In this document: piece after piece, positions 9,509 through 19,070 of the stretch
Layout of the letters: each line of letters opens with the position of its first letter
Position numbering within the stretch: the first letter of the stretch is position 1
Origin: Leptospira kanakyensis
GTDB taxonomy: Bacteria > Spirochaetota > Leptospiria > Leptospirales > Leptospiraceae
Assembly: GCF_004769235.1 (NCBI RefSeq)
Contig: NZ_RQFG01000012.1
Span: 248,001-312,000, forward strand
Direction: 5' to 3'
DNA length: 64,000 nt
Notes under the pieces: generated by a model
What the model saw: only the letters and a program-made list of their open reading frames with translations
Database searches by the model: none
What the model was told of the DNA's origin: nothing
Translations under genes and position numbers: made by a program

Positions 9509-10168
9509 CTATTTTGGTTTGCAGACTTCCGGGAGATAATTTTTTAAATACGAGATCGTAGCCTTTTTTGCTTCTCCCACCATCCAAGGTGTAAAGTCAC
9601 CATAGGTTCGGTAAGAAAGTTTCAAAAGAGAATCTGCAATGGAAAATGCAACCGCAAAGATTGGATCTGTGTTTTCAAAGGTAGGTAGTTCGAACCGGTC
9701 CATCAGTCCCAGTTTGGCAAGGTTTGCTAGTTTTGCGTCTAACTCTTGGCCCACTTGGCGCATCTCAGGGTTACTCATTCGGTATCCATAAATCAAACGA
9801 GGAAAAGCAATTTCTTGATTTGTGACTTCCACGGCCACATCGATGGAACGTTCAATGTATTTTTCCCAAGAAGGAAAGGTTTCTCTTTTTAGTAATAAAG
9901 ATTTTTCAATCAGGCTTTCGGAGTGTAACAATCGGATTCCATGGAAGATAGCTTCCACATTGGGAAAAAAATGATAAGCCGAAGGTCTAGGGATCTTTGC
10001 TTCTTTACAAATATCAGCAAAACTAATTTCTTCCGGAGATTTTTCCCTAAGGAATTCCAGAGCAATGGTTAACAAACGAGTGCGTCTACTCCTCCCTTGT
10101 TTGCTAGTGAACTTAAAGGGCCTAGAAGCGAGGTCAGGGGATAAGGATGCGTCGACCAATTTATCCAT
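9509..10168 (-). CDS. TetR/AcrR family transcriptional regulator
   Basis: A 219-residue regulator with a basic N-terminal arm (KFTSKQGRSRRTR) and a TetR helix-turn-helix at about 48-70 (SFADICKEAKIPRPSAYHFF). The C-terminal ligand domain is not one I can name. AAGAGG lies eight bases before the ATG. It lies just downstream of the ceramidase-like gene on the same strand, separated by a terminator hairpin, so it has its own promoter. It is the nearest candidate to bind the paired CGACA-N2-TGTCG palindromes in the ceramidase/endoglycoceramidase intergenic region, but no copy of that palindrome lies at its own start, so the assignment is tentative. Confidence 0.82.
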   Translation of the reverse strand: MDKLVDASLSPDLASRPFKFTSKQGRSRRTRLLTIALEFLREKSPEEISFADICKEAKIPRPSAYHFFPNVEAIFHGIRLLHSESLIEKSLLLKRETFPSWEKYIERSIDVAVEVTNQEIAFPRLIYGYRMSNPEMRQVGQELDAKLANLAKLGLMDRFELPTFENTDPIFAVAFSIADSLLKLSYRTYGDFTPWMVGEAKKATISYLKNYLPEVCKPK

Positions 10169-10221
10169 AGTACGAGCCTCTTAGGAAATGATCCCTAGTC
10201 AATCCCGTTGCAAAGAAAATA

Positions 10222-10243
10222 CCTGACCTTTTTACAGGTCAGG
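10222..10243 (-). terminator. Terminator hairpin after the ceramidase-like gene
   Basis: Perfect 8-bp stem (CCTGACCT at 10222-10229 with AGGTCAGG at 10236-10243) and a 6-base loop. Read on the minus strand it follows the ceramidase stop by about 20 bases and runs into a T-rich stretch (TATTTTCTTTG). Confidence 0.7.
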
Positions 10244-10261
10244 CCAGTGATTGTTCAGATA

Positions 10262-12412
10262 TTACTGCACGGTGAAATTATTTGTGACTCCTTGGTAAGC
10301 GCTGATGGCCCCTGTCCAACCACTTTTCCAATGGCCACGGTGGCGGATGCGGTAAGTTCCCGATGGGAAAGAACTCGTTTTCCAAGTGACGGTGACTTTG
10401 GAATAGGCAATCCCATCCCTTTGCCATTTGTAGGTAGTGGATGGATCATTGTCTCTTGCAACTACAGTCCAAGTGGATCCATTTTGTTTTTCTACATCCA
10501 CAAAACTACTTCCGATGAGCATATTGTTTTTCGGATGAGCTCCCCAAAATACAGCGCTCACAGTAGCACCATTTGTATAGGAAGCAGCTGGTTGTGTGAA
10601 AACATTTCCAAAACTTTTAAAGAGAGGAATATCATCAAAGACAACACCCGTTTGAAATGTTGCTTGGTTGTTTGTTAGATCAGCAGGTGTAGGCCCAGCA
10701 GGGGAAACACTTCCATTTCGCAAAGCGCTTGCTAACTTACCAAATTCTTGTTCATAACCGAGAAGTGTGTTTGGTCCAAATTGAGTGGAAGCACCTTCAT
10801 ATTGTTGGGAAGAGTATTCTTCTCTGGTTGTCAGATAAGAAGTATACGAGTTAGAAAGACCGGCAATTACGGTGTATTCATTGGCCAAAACATTTTTCAC
10901 AAGAGAACGAAGTCTTCGTCCAGCCATCGTTGATACTTCCGCAGGAATGGCAAGAATCGCTAAGTTACCAATTTTAATGATCTGCATAGGGATGACAGGA
11001 GGTGTCCAAGGATTCCCATCAAAACTAGCAACCCCTGTAGGAATGAGGACAGGTTTTTCGGCATGGCAAAGTTTGTAAGCTTCACTTGTAGAAGCTGGCC
11101 AAAGAACACCGAGTGCTCCTCCCAGAAAACTAGACTTAAACGCATCTGCAGAATTGGTATTCCAATCCAATGAATCAACGGTAGTCCCTTCATCAAAAAA
11201 ATCAAGAGAGACAGCATTGTCTTCCACACTTCCCGCAGAAAAAGATGCCCCCATCCCTGCTTGGCAAGTTGTGGTTCCTACACTGCTCACATAAAGATTC
11301 GAAAAGTTAACAAACGTATGACGAAAGTCAACAGAACCTGAAAGTTGAGTTGTGGCAGAAGAATAAAGAGATTGGGCGCGGTTTAATTGTTTTTCTGCAA
11401 TGATGTTTTGTCTCGCATAATCATTCACGCCATCCGCTGGGCCCCAAAGATTAGGCGTTACATCTCCTGAATTTGTTTGTGCAAATGCAGCCACAAAGGT
11501 TTGGTTTGCTGAATAATTAGTTCCTTTTGTTTTTTCAAAAAGATAAGAAGCGAGACCTTTGTTATCTCCACCGATGAGTTTGTTTGTAGGCCCAACGTTT
11601 GTTGGATGCACTGCAAACCAATTGAGCATACCTAACTCACGACCATCCGCCGCAACTAATTTTAAAAGAGTCATCGTTTGGTCTACGTTAGAAGAATAAA
11701 AATTCCTTTCTGCAACCGGGTTTTTATCATAAGCAGCCACAGAACGGTTTTTACTCGCATCTGTTAAATTTCCTTGGTTGATATAAACATTACCTGGAAC
11801 TAAATTTTGATGGGCGAGTTTGATGGAACGATAAATTCCATCGACAATGACATCAAAGTTTTCTTTGATAAATCCAGAGGTAGTGGCGTTATATAAAAAA
11901 TAATGAGAATACCCACCAGGCCCACTATGTGTATGTGTCGCGGAAAGAAGAACGTTCGCCTGATTGTAATAAGGTGACAGTTCTGCATCTAAGGCAATTT
12001 TTTTACTCACCGCTTGTTTGATGGATTGGAAAATCATCCCTAAGTCACCACTGACAAAAACCACTCGTTTGGATGCATCGCCAATGATATAGGCCCTTGA
12101 CCAAAGGCGCATATAAATCCCTTCTGTTTTTTGCGCAGTTTCCGCAAAACCCATCATCCCTACTTCGGCAGCAGGACCCGTGATATCATAAATCCCTGCA
12201 CCCACAAGATACGGCGACGAACCAAGAGAAGGCGCTACAGCCCGGCTCACACCGGAAGAACTGAATGCGGAACTAGAACTATCAGTAGCACTAGAATCCA
12301 CCAAACCGAGGATTGGCGAAGGGGAAGATTTTTCGTCAGAACAAGTCAAAACGAAAAAACAACATACAATGGTAAAACCCAAGCGCACTCGGGATTCTCT
12401 TTTGGAATTCAT
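10262..12412 (-). CDS. Neutral/alkaline ceramidase-like lipoprotein
   Basis: A 716-residue lipoprotein (signal ending VLTC, Cys24, then a Ser-rich linker) of the neutral ceramidase family, zinc amidases that split ceramide into sphingosine and fatty acid. The sequence shows the family start GIYDITGPAAEVGMMGFA, the zinc-site motif ATHTHSGPGGYSH (His160, His162), the WFAVHPTNV histidine motif and the catalytic-serine motif NSGDVTPN (Ser315). The C-terminal 150 residues match the Ig-like ceramidase C-terminal domain. GGAG lies eight bases before the ATG. Divergent from an endoglycoceramidase-like gene with a shared operator-like palindrome, which supports a sphingolipid role. Surface exposure is inferred from the lipoprotein signal. 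Confidence 0.85.
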   Translation of the reverse strand: MNSKRESRVRLGFTIVCCFFVLTCSDEKSSPSPILGLVDSSATDSSSSAFSSSGVSRAVAPSLGSSPYLVGAGIYDITGPAAEVGMMGFAETAQKTEGIYMRLWSRAYIIGDASKRVVFVSGDLGMIFQSIKQAVSKKIALDAELSPYYNQANVLLSATHTHSGPGGYSHYFLYNATTSGFIKENFDVIVDGIYRSIKLAHQNLVPGNVYINQGNLTDASKNRSVAAYDKNPVAERNFYSSNVDQTMTLLKLVAADGRELGMLNWFAVHPTNVGPTNKLIGGDNKGLASYLFEKTKGTNYSANQTFVAAFAQTNSGDVTPNLWGPADGVNDYARQNIIAEKQLNRAQSLYSSATTQLSGSVDFRHTFVNFSNLYVSSVGTTTCQAGMGASFSAGSVEDNAVSLDFFDEGTTVDSLDWNTNSADAFKSSFLGGALGVLWPASTSEAYKLCHAEKPVLIPTGVASFDGNPWTPPVIPMQIIKIGNLAILAIPAEVSTMAGRRLRSLVKNVLANEYTVIAGLSNSYTSYLTTREEYSSQQYEGASTQFGPNTLLGYEQEFGKLASALRNGSVSPAGPTPADLTNNQATFQTGVVFDDIPLFKSFGNVFTQPAASYTNGATVSAVFWGAHPKNNMLIGSSFVDVEKQNGSTWTVVARDNDPSTTYKWQRDGIAYSKVTVTWKTSSFPSGTYRIRHRGHWKSGWTGAISAYQGVTNNFTVQ

Positions 12413-12535
12413 ATACTTTCTCCGAATCTAAATTTCTCAATCAAACGGTTTTTCGCATCCTCATGCACTGAGGGAACTAGATCAATTTCGGGATATTAGT
12501 CTAAACGATGTTAAAAATATGGCAAGTAAATTAAT

Positions 12536-12760
12536 CGACAAATGTCGGTTTTTTGCAGACCAGTGTTCAGAATTTGGCTACAAAAGAGTGGAGATCTCCG
12601 CATAAATCTGACAATTAAAGCAGGAAATGGAGTTTATTTTCCTGAAATGGGAAAAAAGTAAGTCACTTTCTTTTTCCAGCGACTGTCCTTTTTCAGTGAT
12701 GGGATTTCTAAATTCCATATCTATGGTAATTTAGTGTCATTTTTTAATCGACAACTGTCG
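12536..12760. promoter_or_regulatory. Paired palindromes in the ceramidase/endoglycoceramidase divergent promoter region
   Basis: The 407-base gap between the two divergent lipid-hydrolase genes holds two copies of TTAATCGACAA(A/C)TGTCG, with dyad core CGACA-N2-TGTCG at 12536-12547 and 12749-12760. One lies 124 bases upstream of the ceramidase start, the other 60 bases upstream of the endoglycoceramidase start. Identical flanks (TTAATCGACAA) argue against chance. I read them as operators for one regulator acting on both genes. Nothing else in the gap looks coding. Confidence 0.65.
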
Positions 12761-12819
12761 ACTAGTATGTAGCAAGTGACCGTATCTCCCAATCTCCAAA
12801 GGAAAGGGGGTGAGGTACT

Positions 12820-14922
12820 ATGAAAATAAAATCGAAATCTCTATCCATTTGGTTGGCCCCTGCCATTCTATTCCTGACAGCGAGCTTTTGTGCTCCGACT
12901 AAAGAATCGTCGTCTACTTTCCTTCCCTTGCTATTGCCTAGTGATGGTTTGTCTTCGCAAACAAATAGAAATGGTACTTTTGCAGAAGTAAAGGCGCTTA
13001 CTCTTGCCAACCCACTCCATCTTTTAGATTACAGCACTTCTTCAGGTGACAGAGAGATTTTTATTTCTGAAAAAACAAACAATGGGTTCACAGACCAAAT
13101 CTTTGTGGATGGGTTTGGGCGTGAAGTGAGTTTTCGAGGATTCAATATCTCAGGAAATGTAAAACTGGCGCAACATGGATTCAAACCTTTTGCAAATGCA
13201 TCCGATGCAGAAATTGCTTTTAGTCGGCTTGGCAAAACTACAGGATCAAATATCATTCGTTATACGATTGCTTGGGAAGGAGTCCATCCCGCGGTTGATA
13301 CCATCGATTATAATTACTTAGATGCCATCATTGCACAAATGAAAAAAGCGACCGCCAAACGAATGTACATCCTTTTGGATTACCATGAAGATTTATTTTC
13401 ACGCCATCTCTTTAATAAAAATTCTTGGCATACAGGTAATGGAGCCCCGGCTTGGATCACTAAAGGTGGAAGTTATCCTAAAGAATATTGTGGTATCATT
13501 TGTGCCAGTTGGAGCCAGAACAATTTAACTAACGAAGCGGTTCGGAGAGCCTTTCGTAATTTTTGGAACAACGCACCCTTATCTACAAGTCTTGGCTCAA
13601 GGAATATGCAAACTGAATTCCTTTGGCAAATTGGAAAAAGTTCTGCTTATATTAAAGAGAAACTGACTGCGGAAGAATTTTCTTATATTCTTGGCCTTGA
13701 TCCATTTAACGAACCTGTAGATGGAGGTATGGAAGGGTTAACACCTGCACAATGGGATAACCAAAAACTTTGGCCTATGTATAAAAAAATCCGAACCATT
13801 CTAAACCAAAATGGTTGGGAAAACAAATGGGTGTTTGCAGAACCTCTTGTATTTTGGAATACAAACATTGGTTCGGCGATTGCACCTGCTACAGGAGGAG
13901 GCCATTTGTTATCCCCACCTGGCCCTGGTTTTGTTTTTAATTCTCATTTTTATGATGCCGGTCGTATGGGAACCGATCTCACAGGAATCGACAATGCTAC
14001 CTATTTTAAATATTTAGATGAAATCAGAAAGGAATCTCGATACTTAAAAATCCCTGTTTTCCTTAGTGAATTTGGAATGTGGTTAAAAGGAACAGGTGCA
14101 AAAGACACACCTCGAATGATCAATGCCGTTTACCAGGCCATGGAAGTTTCGGATGGAAACCAAACTTCCAAATCTAGGTTTGCCGATTTTTACAATCCGA
14201 TCGTTTCAGGAACACAATGGCACTGGGATTATTATTATAACAACCATGCAGAGTATATGAATGGAAATCCTTCCAAACTCGTCACAACAAAGGATGCATG
14301 GAATGAAGAAGACTTCTCTGTGGTTGGAAATTATGGAACCAGTTTTAACCTAAACAACCATGTGATCGAACGTGGGTATTTACGAAAGAGCCAAGGCCGA
14401 TTGATGAGTAGTCATTACAATGCGGTTGGATCGGATACATGGAATAAAGTTTTTTCTTGGGCAGCCATCAAACCAGGAAATACAGAATCCAAATACTTTG
14501 CTGACAAAAGATTCCAATTGGTCATTTGGAAGGGAAGGTTTTCCGATGCGCCCACAGAAGTGTATCTTCCTTCTCACTTCGATCTTACCAAGGCTATCGT
14601 GATTTCGGAAAAAAGAATCTATAACCAATCGATACCAACCACTCCGAGCCAAGAAACAAACGAAGCCATTGTCATTCCCGATCGAAATCGAGAGACTGGT
14701 TCTGGAAACATTTTGCATATCTGGGATGATTTGGATGTAGAGGAAAATCCAAATTCTTCTTACCATTATGTTTTGATTGTGGATGGGGAGGGTACATCCT
14801 ATTCCGCACAGACCTTACAAGAGATCCAATCAAAACTCAACACTCGGATTCTATTAGAACAAAAAAGTCCCATTTATTTAACAGGAAAAATGACTTATAG
14901 TGGATATCCCACCGAACAATAA
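12820..14922 (+). CDS. Endoglycoceramidase-like glycoside hydrolase family 5 lipoprotein
   Basis: A 700-residue lipoprotein (signal ending TASFC, Cys24) with a GH5 barrel. Residues about 90-470 match endoglycoceramidases, which release the whole glycan from glycosphingolipids and leave ceramide. The visible signs are VDGFGREVSFRGFN, the LDYHEDLFSR histidine motif, the characteristic GNGAPAW, the acid/base in DPFNEP (Glu298) and the nucleophile in LSEFG (Glu417). The C-terminal beta domain contains PTEVYLP, as in the second domain of that family. A strong purine-rich site (GGAAAGGGGG) precedes the ATG. Its neighbour is a ceramidase, so the two would act in sequence. A different GH5 substrate such as a steryl glucoside is possible. 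Confidence 0.83.
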   Translation: MKIKSKSLSIWLAPAILFLTASFCAPTKESSSTFLPLLLPSDGLSSQTNRNGTFAEVKALTLANPLHLLDYSTSSGDREIFISEKTNNGFTDQIFVDGFGREVSFRGFNISGNVKLAQHGFKPFANASDAEIAFSRLGKTTGSNIIRYTIAWEGVHPAVDTIDYNYLDAIIAQMKKATAKRMYILLDYHEDLFSRHLFNKNSWHTGNGAPAWITKGGSYPKEYCGIICASWSQNNLTNEAVRRAFRNFWNNAPLSTSLGSRNMQTEFLWQIGKSSAYIKEKLTAEEFSYILGLDPFNEPVDGGMEGLTPAQWDNQKLWPMYKKIRTILNQNGWENKWVFAEPLVFWNTNIGSAIAPATGGGHLLSPPGPGFVFNSHFYDAGRMGTDLTGIDNATYFKYLDEIRKESRYLKIPVFLSEFGMWLKGTGAKDTPRMINAVYQAMEVSDGNQTSKSRFADFYNPIVSGTQWHWDYYYNNHAEYMNGNPSKLVTTKDAWNEEDFSVVGNYGTSFNLNNHVIERGYLRKSQGRLMSSHYNAVGSDTWNKVFSWAAIKPGNTESKYFADKRFQLVIWKGRFSDAPTEVYLPSHFDLTKAIVISEKRIYNQSIPTTPSQETNEAIVIPDRNRETGSGNILHIWDDLDVEENPNSSYHYVLIVDGEGTSYSAQTLQEIQSKLNTRILLEQKSPIYLTGKMTYSGYPTEQ

Positions 14923-14981
14923 TTAGAGAATATTTTGATGGAATGACGAATACCTCACTCAATCTCAAAGTTCTATTGCAA

Positions 14982-15011
14982 TCTCACTAGGATTTATTTT
15001 TCCTAGTGAGA
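14982..15011. terminator. Bidirectional terminator hairpin
   Basis: Perfect 11-bp stem (14982-14992 with 15001-15011) around the T-rich loop TTTATTTT. It lies between the convergent endoglycoceramidase and NmrA-type genes. No long T-run follows on either side, so termination is likely but not certain. Confidence 0.6.
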
Positions 15012-15086
15012 CCTTTACACCAAGCAAGAGACCCACTTTGTCAAATTTCGGGAGGTTTTCTCGAAAACTATGGTTCCAAAGGAAAT

Positions 15087-15923
15087 TCAGATGATAGGTT
15101 GGGAAATTTTCCAAATCCCTGATTTGGCTGTTTCTTTCACATACGTATTAAAGTCTTTTGGTTTTCTTCCAAGTGCCAATTCCAAATCCTTCACTACCGA
15201 TTCGTTTCTTCCATCAAGGACTGTACGAAACAAATAATCGATTAGCCAAAGCGCATCTTCAGGAAGACCAAACCCCTTTAAGGTTGTTATATAATCATCT
15301 AATGGAAGTTCTTCGATTGGAATGGATTGGTTTGTTGTTTCCGCTATCTTTAAAATAACATCCTGAAAACTTAAAAGTTCAGGGCCTGTCAATTCATACA
15401 CCTTGTTACGATGTTTGTCTGTCACAAGTGATTCGAAAGCAAGATCGGCAAGGTCATCCAAATCCACAAATGGTTCCTTAACGGTTAACTTAGGTAACAA
15501 TATCCTTCCTTCTAAGATTTGGTCTAGGAACATTCCTTCGCTAAAATTTTGTAAAAACCAACTCGAACGAAGGATGGTCCACTCCAATCCAGAGTTTTGT
15601 ACAATTTGTTCGCAAGTCTCTGCTTCAGGTTCTCCCCTACCCGATAACAAAACAAGTCGGTTCACTTGGTTTGTTTGACACACTCCCACCAATGTTTGGA
15701 TCGCACTGAGGGAAGAAGGAACTGCCAAATCCGGTTGGAAGCTGATGTAAACTTGATCGACTCCCTGGATGACGGTTTCCCAAAGCTCTGGTTTTTCCCA
15801 GTCAAAGGCCGGTGTTTCTTTTCTTGATCCCAATCGGACAGGATAACCCGCAGTTTTTAATTTGGATAGAATTCTTGATCCTGTTTTTCCGCTGGATCCG
15901 ATGATTAATGTTTTTGGTTTCAT
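15087..15923 (-). CDS. NmrA-like NAD(P)-binding atypical SDR oxidoreductase
   Basis: A 278-residue Rossmann protein. The N terminus reads TLIIGSSGKTGSRI, the glycine-rich dinucleotide loop of the atypical short-chain dehydrogenases (GxxGxxG type). It lacks a clear YxxxK catalytic pair; instead LVLLSGRGEPEAE and WTILRSSWFLQNF match NmrA/HSCARG and azoreductase-like relatives such as QorB. These proteins act as quinone reductases or redox sensors. It follows an AraC regulator gene on the same strand, with a small hairpin in the gap, so the regulator may act on it. Substrate unknown. Confidence 0.8.
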   Translation of the reverse strand: MKPKTLIIGSSGKTGSRILSKLKTAGYPVRLGSRKETPAFDWEKPELWETVIQGVDQVYISFQPDLAVPSSLSAIQTLVGVCQTNQVNRLVLLSGRGEPEAETCEQIVQNSGLEWTILRSSWFLQNFSEGMFLDQILEGRILLPKLTVKEPFVDLDDLADLAFESLVTDKHRNKVYELTGPELLSFQDVILKIAETTNQSIPIEELPLDDYITTLKGFGLPEDALWLIDYLFRTVLDGRNESVVKDLELALGRKPKDFNTYVKETAKSGIWKISQPII

Positions 15924-15962
15924 GGATTCAGAATACAGGAAAACAAAAAATAAAAATTGGAC

Positions 15963-15978
15963 AAACCCGACAGGGTTT
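15963..15978 (-). terminator. Small terminator-like hairpin between the AraC and NmrA genes
   Basis: 6-bp stem AAACCC/GGGTTT with a 4-base loop overlaps the AraC stop codon. Read on the minus strand it is followed within six bases by a T-rich run (ATTTTTATTTTTT). Probably a partial attenuator between the two genes. Confidence 0.5.
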
Positions 15979-16750
15979 AAATTTTTTCTCGGAAACGGAA
16001 AGGTTTTTGTTTGGTAAAAGATTTGAATTGGCGAATGAAATGGGACTGGTCAGCATATCCACTAACGTACGCTATGTCCGTTAACTTAGATTTGATCTCA
16101 CCATTTAATTCATTTAAACTAGATTGGAAACGAATGATGCTAGAGAATTGTTTCGGAGTGAGGCCTACATAGTTTCGAAACCTTCTTTGTAAGGTTCTTT
16201 CCGAAAGTCCCAATTTCTTAGATAACTTTCCAATTTCACAATTTCCTTTTTCTTCTAAAATCTCTTCTATACAAATATGCAAAATAGGATCTGGACGAAA
16301 CTTACTACCCTTTTTCATAATAAAAGTCATTAAGGCATCCATTGCTAGAGAAGAAGAAAATTTCTCTCTCGATAACTCAAAGTTAGGTTCTTCTATCCAA
16401 TCAGACTGCGGGATTGTAAAACAAGAATTGGTCAGCTCCACTACAGGAATTCCTAACGATTCTTCCACCACAGCGGGGAAAAGTTGTGCCATCACAAAGA
16501 AAAATGGACCTTCCATTTGGATTCGAATGGGTTCGATGGTTTGTCCATAAACAAATACCGGATCCATGACTTTGGATTCAGATCCCACATAAACCGTAAC
16601 AGGATTTTCTGAATGGAAAAATACAAGTCCAGGAAACCCATCTGCATAAAAGGGAAGATTTTGTTTTTCATTTGTATCTGATTCAAAAACAAATACAGAT
16701 TGTATGAGTGACTTTACTTCTAAACTTAAATCAGGTTTCCAAACTTTCAT
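15977..16750 (-). CDS. AraC family transcriptional regulator
   Basis: A 257-residue regulator. The C-terminal hundred residues form the AraC double helix-turn-helix (IGKLSKKLGLSERTLQRRFR, then LTDIAYVSGYADQSHFIRQF, ending KPFRFREKI). The N-terminal 150 residues look like the DUF6597-type sensing domain found in many AraC proteins of this size (GLVFFHSENP, VYGQTIEPIRI). The frame is open to a TTG at 16765 but the ATG at 16750 is the better start. It lies upstream of the NmrA-type oxidoreductase in the same orientation and divergent from the luciferase-like gene; either could be its target. Ligand unknown. Confidence 0.82.
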   Translation of the reverse strand: MKVWKPDLSLEVKSLIQSVFVFESDTNEKQNLPFYADGFPGLVFFHSENPVTVYVGSESKVMDPVFVYGQTIEPIRIQMEGPFFFVMAQLFPAVVEESLGIPVVELTNSCFTIPQSDWIEEPNFELSREKFSSSLAMDALMTFIMKKGSKFRPDPILHICIEEILEEKGNCEIGKLSKKLGLSERTLQRRFRNYVGLTPKQFSSIIRFQSSLNELNGEIKSKLTDIAYVSGYADQSHFIRQFKSFTKQKPFRFREKI

Positions 16751-17008
16751 TTTATCTTTATACAAACTATCTTAAGTATCAACATATAACCATGTAGTTT
16801 TTAGTTTTTCCAAGTCAGAAGGTTACAACCACTTTTGATTTCCAAAGCACTTAGACTTTTCATTCCGGATTTTAGTTGGATTTTTTTAGAAATTTAAAAT
16901 TCAATCTTTCATTCAAATATAACAGTTGTATTTAAATTTTTAAGCAAAACATGATTTTATTTTTTTACACATTTACACCGGAGAGGCGAAAAAGGGAATG
17001 TGTTCTTA

Positions 17009-18001
17009 ATGGCACAACTCTCAATTCTCGATTTAGTATTCATCAACGAAGGAAATACACCCAAAGACGCCTTAACAAATTCGGTGCGAGTGGCACAGGC
17101 TGCGGAGAATTTGGGTTACCACCGCATTTGGGTAGCCGAACATCACAACTTTCCTTCGATTGCAAGTGCTGCCACCTCAGTGGTCATCGGTCATTTAGCC
17201 GGTCATACAAAATCCATACGAATCGGTGCAGGTGGGATCATGTTACCGAATCATTCCCCACTTGTCATTGCAGAACAATTCGGAACCTTAGAAAGTTTAT
17301 ATCCAGGTAGGATTGATTTAGGTTTAGGACGTGCCCCTGGGACAGACCAACTCACCTTACGTGCGTTAAGACGAGATGCCATGAGTTCACAAACATTCCC
17401 TGAAGATGTAAAGGAACTTCTTTCCTATTTCGAAGATGATGGCAACCAATTACAAGTTCGTGCCATTCCAGGAACAGGAACTCATGTACCAGTTTGGATT
17501 TTAGGATCCAGTTTGTTTGGAGCACAACTTGCGGCAATGTTTGGTCTTCCCTACGCTTTTGCTTCACATTTTGCACCTGATGCCCTAATGGAAGCTATAA
17601 CAATCTACAGAAAACAATTTAGACCTTCCAAGTATTTAGACAAACCATATGTGATGGTGGGAGTGAATGTGATCGCAGCAGAAACAGACAAGGAAGCAAA
17701 TTTTTTATTCACAAGTTCTCAACAGTCCTTTACTCGTATACTCAGAAATAGACGAGGAACTTTTCCACCGCCAATTGACGACATAGAATCTTATTGGAGT
17801 CCTGAAGAAAAACAAATCGCCTCACGAATGTTATCCTATTCTGTTGTAGGTTCACCTGAAACTGTGAAAACTGGAATCACGAAAGTTTTAGAGGAAACAA
17901 AGGCAGATGAACTAATGACCGTGACTTCGGTTTATGACACTGATGCCAAAATCAAATCTTTAGAACTACTAGCAAAACTGCAACTTGAGGTTCTTCGATG
18001 A
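17009..18001 (+). CDS. LLM-class flavin-dependent oxidoreductase (MsnO8/YhbW-like)
   Basis: A 330-residue luciferase-like monooxygenase using FMNH2. It carries the group signature [15 protein letters not shown] near residue 35, then [42 protein letters not shown] and a typical C-terminal VGSPETVK motif. Its short length and single-domain layout place it with the MsnO8/YhbW relatives rather than bacterial luciferase. A GTG at 17000 is in frame, but AAGGGA lies about eleven bases before the ATG at 17009. It overlaps the next gene by four bases (ATGA), so flavin enzyme and esterase are co-translated. Substrate not identifiable. Confidence 0.85.
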   Translation: MAQLSILDLVFINEGNTPKDALTNSVRVAQAAENLGYHRIWVAEHHNFPSIASAATSVVIGHLAGHTKSIRIGAGGIMLPNHSPLVIAEQFGTLESLYPGRIDLGLGRAPGTDQLTLRALRRDAMSSQTFPEDVKELLSYFEDDGNQLQVRAIPGTGTHVPVWILGSSLFGAQLAAMFGLPYAFASHFAPDALMEAITIYRKQFRPSKYLDKPYVMVGVNVIAAETDKEANFLFTSSQQSFTRILRNRRGTFPPPIDDIESYWSPEEKQIASRMLSYSVVGSPETVKTGITKVLEETKADELMTVTSVYDTDAKIKSLELLAKLQLEVLR

Positions 18002-19026
18002 AATACAAATCCAAATTCCTATTATTTTCACCCTTAGTTCTCTTGGTTTTTTTTAACGTATCTTGTTCTAGGGGTTGGTTACGAAGTAAAATCCAGGAAC
18101 GATTCCAAAAGAAAATGGAAGAAAAACCAGCTCCCGTCGCCTCTTCCGACCTAACAACAAAAATTGAAACTCCAGGTGATTATACATTTACCTTTTTACA
18201 AAACAAAATCCCGCGATATTATAAAGTGCACGTTCCTAAAACTTATTCACCAAACAAAGAAACACCATTATTATTAGTTTTACACGGCGGTGGTGGGGAT
18301 ATGGAAATCCAATCGAACGAAGATTATTACCATCAAATTTCCAAATCGGAAGAAAATGGCCATATCACCATCTTTCCCAATGGATATAGCAAATACAAAT
18401 CGGGAAAAATTGCTACATGGAATGCAGGTAATTGTTGTGCGGAGGCTCGTGATAAAAATATCGATGATGTGGGTTTCATCAAAGAAATTCTAAATCATGC
18501 CAATAAACAACTGCAAATCGACAAAACGAAAGTGTATGCGACTGGAATGTCTAATGGAGCCATGATGTCATATCGTCTTGCCTGTGAAATGGCAGATCGA
18601 TTTGCAGCCATCACTACTGTTGCCGGAACAGATAACACAATTAGTTGTAATCCCACAAAACCCATTTCCGTTTTACACATCCACGCCAAAGATGATGACA
18701 AAGTTTTATTTCATGGAGGGGCCGGAAACAGTTTCAGAGATAGATCCCTTGTGACGGATTTTGTTTCCGTTCCAAAAACTATTTCCAAATGGGTGAATTT
18801 GAATCAATGTAACCCAACACCCAAAAGAGTTTTAGAAGAACCTGGTGTGACTTGTGATGAATATAGTGAATGTAAAGCTGGAGCGAAAGTAAAACTTTGT
18901 GTCACAGAATCGGGAGGCCATTCTTGGCCTGGTGGCAAAAAACCTTCCTTTTTCTTTGGATCTGCCACTCCCTCCAAGGCAATCAAAGCCAATGATGCCA
19001 TGTGGGAGTTTTTTAAAACAGAATAA
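17998..19026 (+). CDS. PHB depolymerase/feruloyl-esterase-type lipoprotein
   Basis: A 342-residue alpha/beta hydrolase exported as a lipoprotein (signal ending FFNVSC, Cys23). The oxyanion region [12 protein letters not shown], the nucleophile elbow GMSNGAM (Ser185), an acidic residue in HAKDDD and the histidine in GGHSWPGG (His308) form the triad seen in LpqC/PhaC-depolymerase-type esterases (ESTHER PHB-depolymerase group). Several cysteines ([16 protein letters not shown]) suggest disulfides. Such enzymes cut polyhydroxybutyrate, feruloyl-polysaccharide or acetylxylan esters; which one cannot be told. The start overlaps the stop of the luciferase-like gene. Confidence 0.82.
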   Translation: MKYKSKFLLFSPLVLLVFFNVSCSRGWLRSKIQERFQKKMEEKPAPVASSDLTTKIETPGDYTFTFLQNKIPRYYKVHVPKTYSPNKETPLLLVLHGGGGDMEIQSNEDYYHQISKSEENGHITIFPNGYSKYKSGKIATWNAGNCCAEARDKNIDDVGFIKEILNHANKQLQIDKTKVYATGMSNGAMMSYRLACEMADRFAAITTVAGTDNTISCNPTKPISVLHIHAKDDDKVLFHGGAGNSFRDRSLVTDFVSVPKTISKWVNLNQCNPTPKRVLEEPGVTCDEYSECKAGAKVKLCVTESGGHSWPGGKKPSFFFGSATPSKAIKANDAMWEFFKTE

Positions 19027-19040
19027 CTAGGTTGGATTCA

Positions 19041-19070
19041 TTAGTATGTCTCAATCTTAAGACATACTAA
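19041..19070. terminator. Bidirectional terminator between convergent genes
   Basis: Perfect 11-bp stem TTAGTATGTCT/AGACATACTAA (19041-19051, 19060-19070) with an 8-base loop. The minus-strand gene's stop codon lies in one arm. Serves both the esterase gene and the PLP-domain gene. Confidence 0.7.

Noticed and set aside
10208..10678. Plus-strand frame of 156 codons
   Set aside because: It lies opposite the 3' end of the ceramidase-like gene, whose domain conservation is clear; no ribosome site or recognisable product.
12131..12499. Plus-strand frame of 122 codons at the start of the ceramidase-like gene
   Set aside because: Mostly antisense to the lipoprotein signal and Ser-rich linker; composition is unlike real proteins here.
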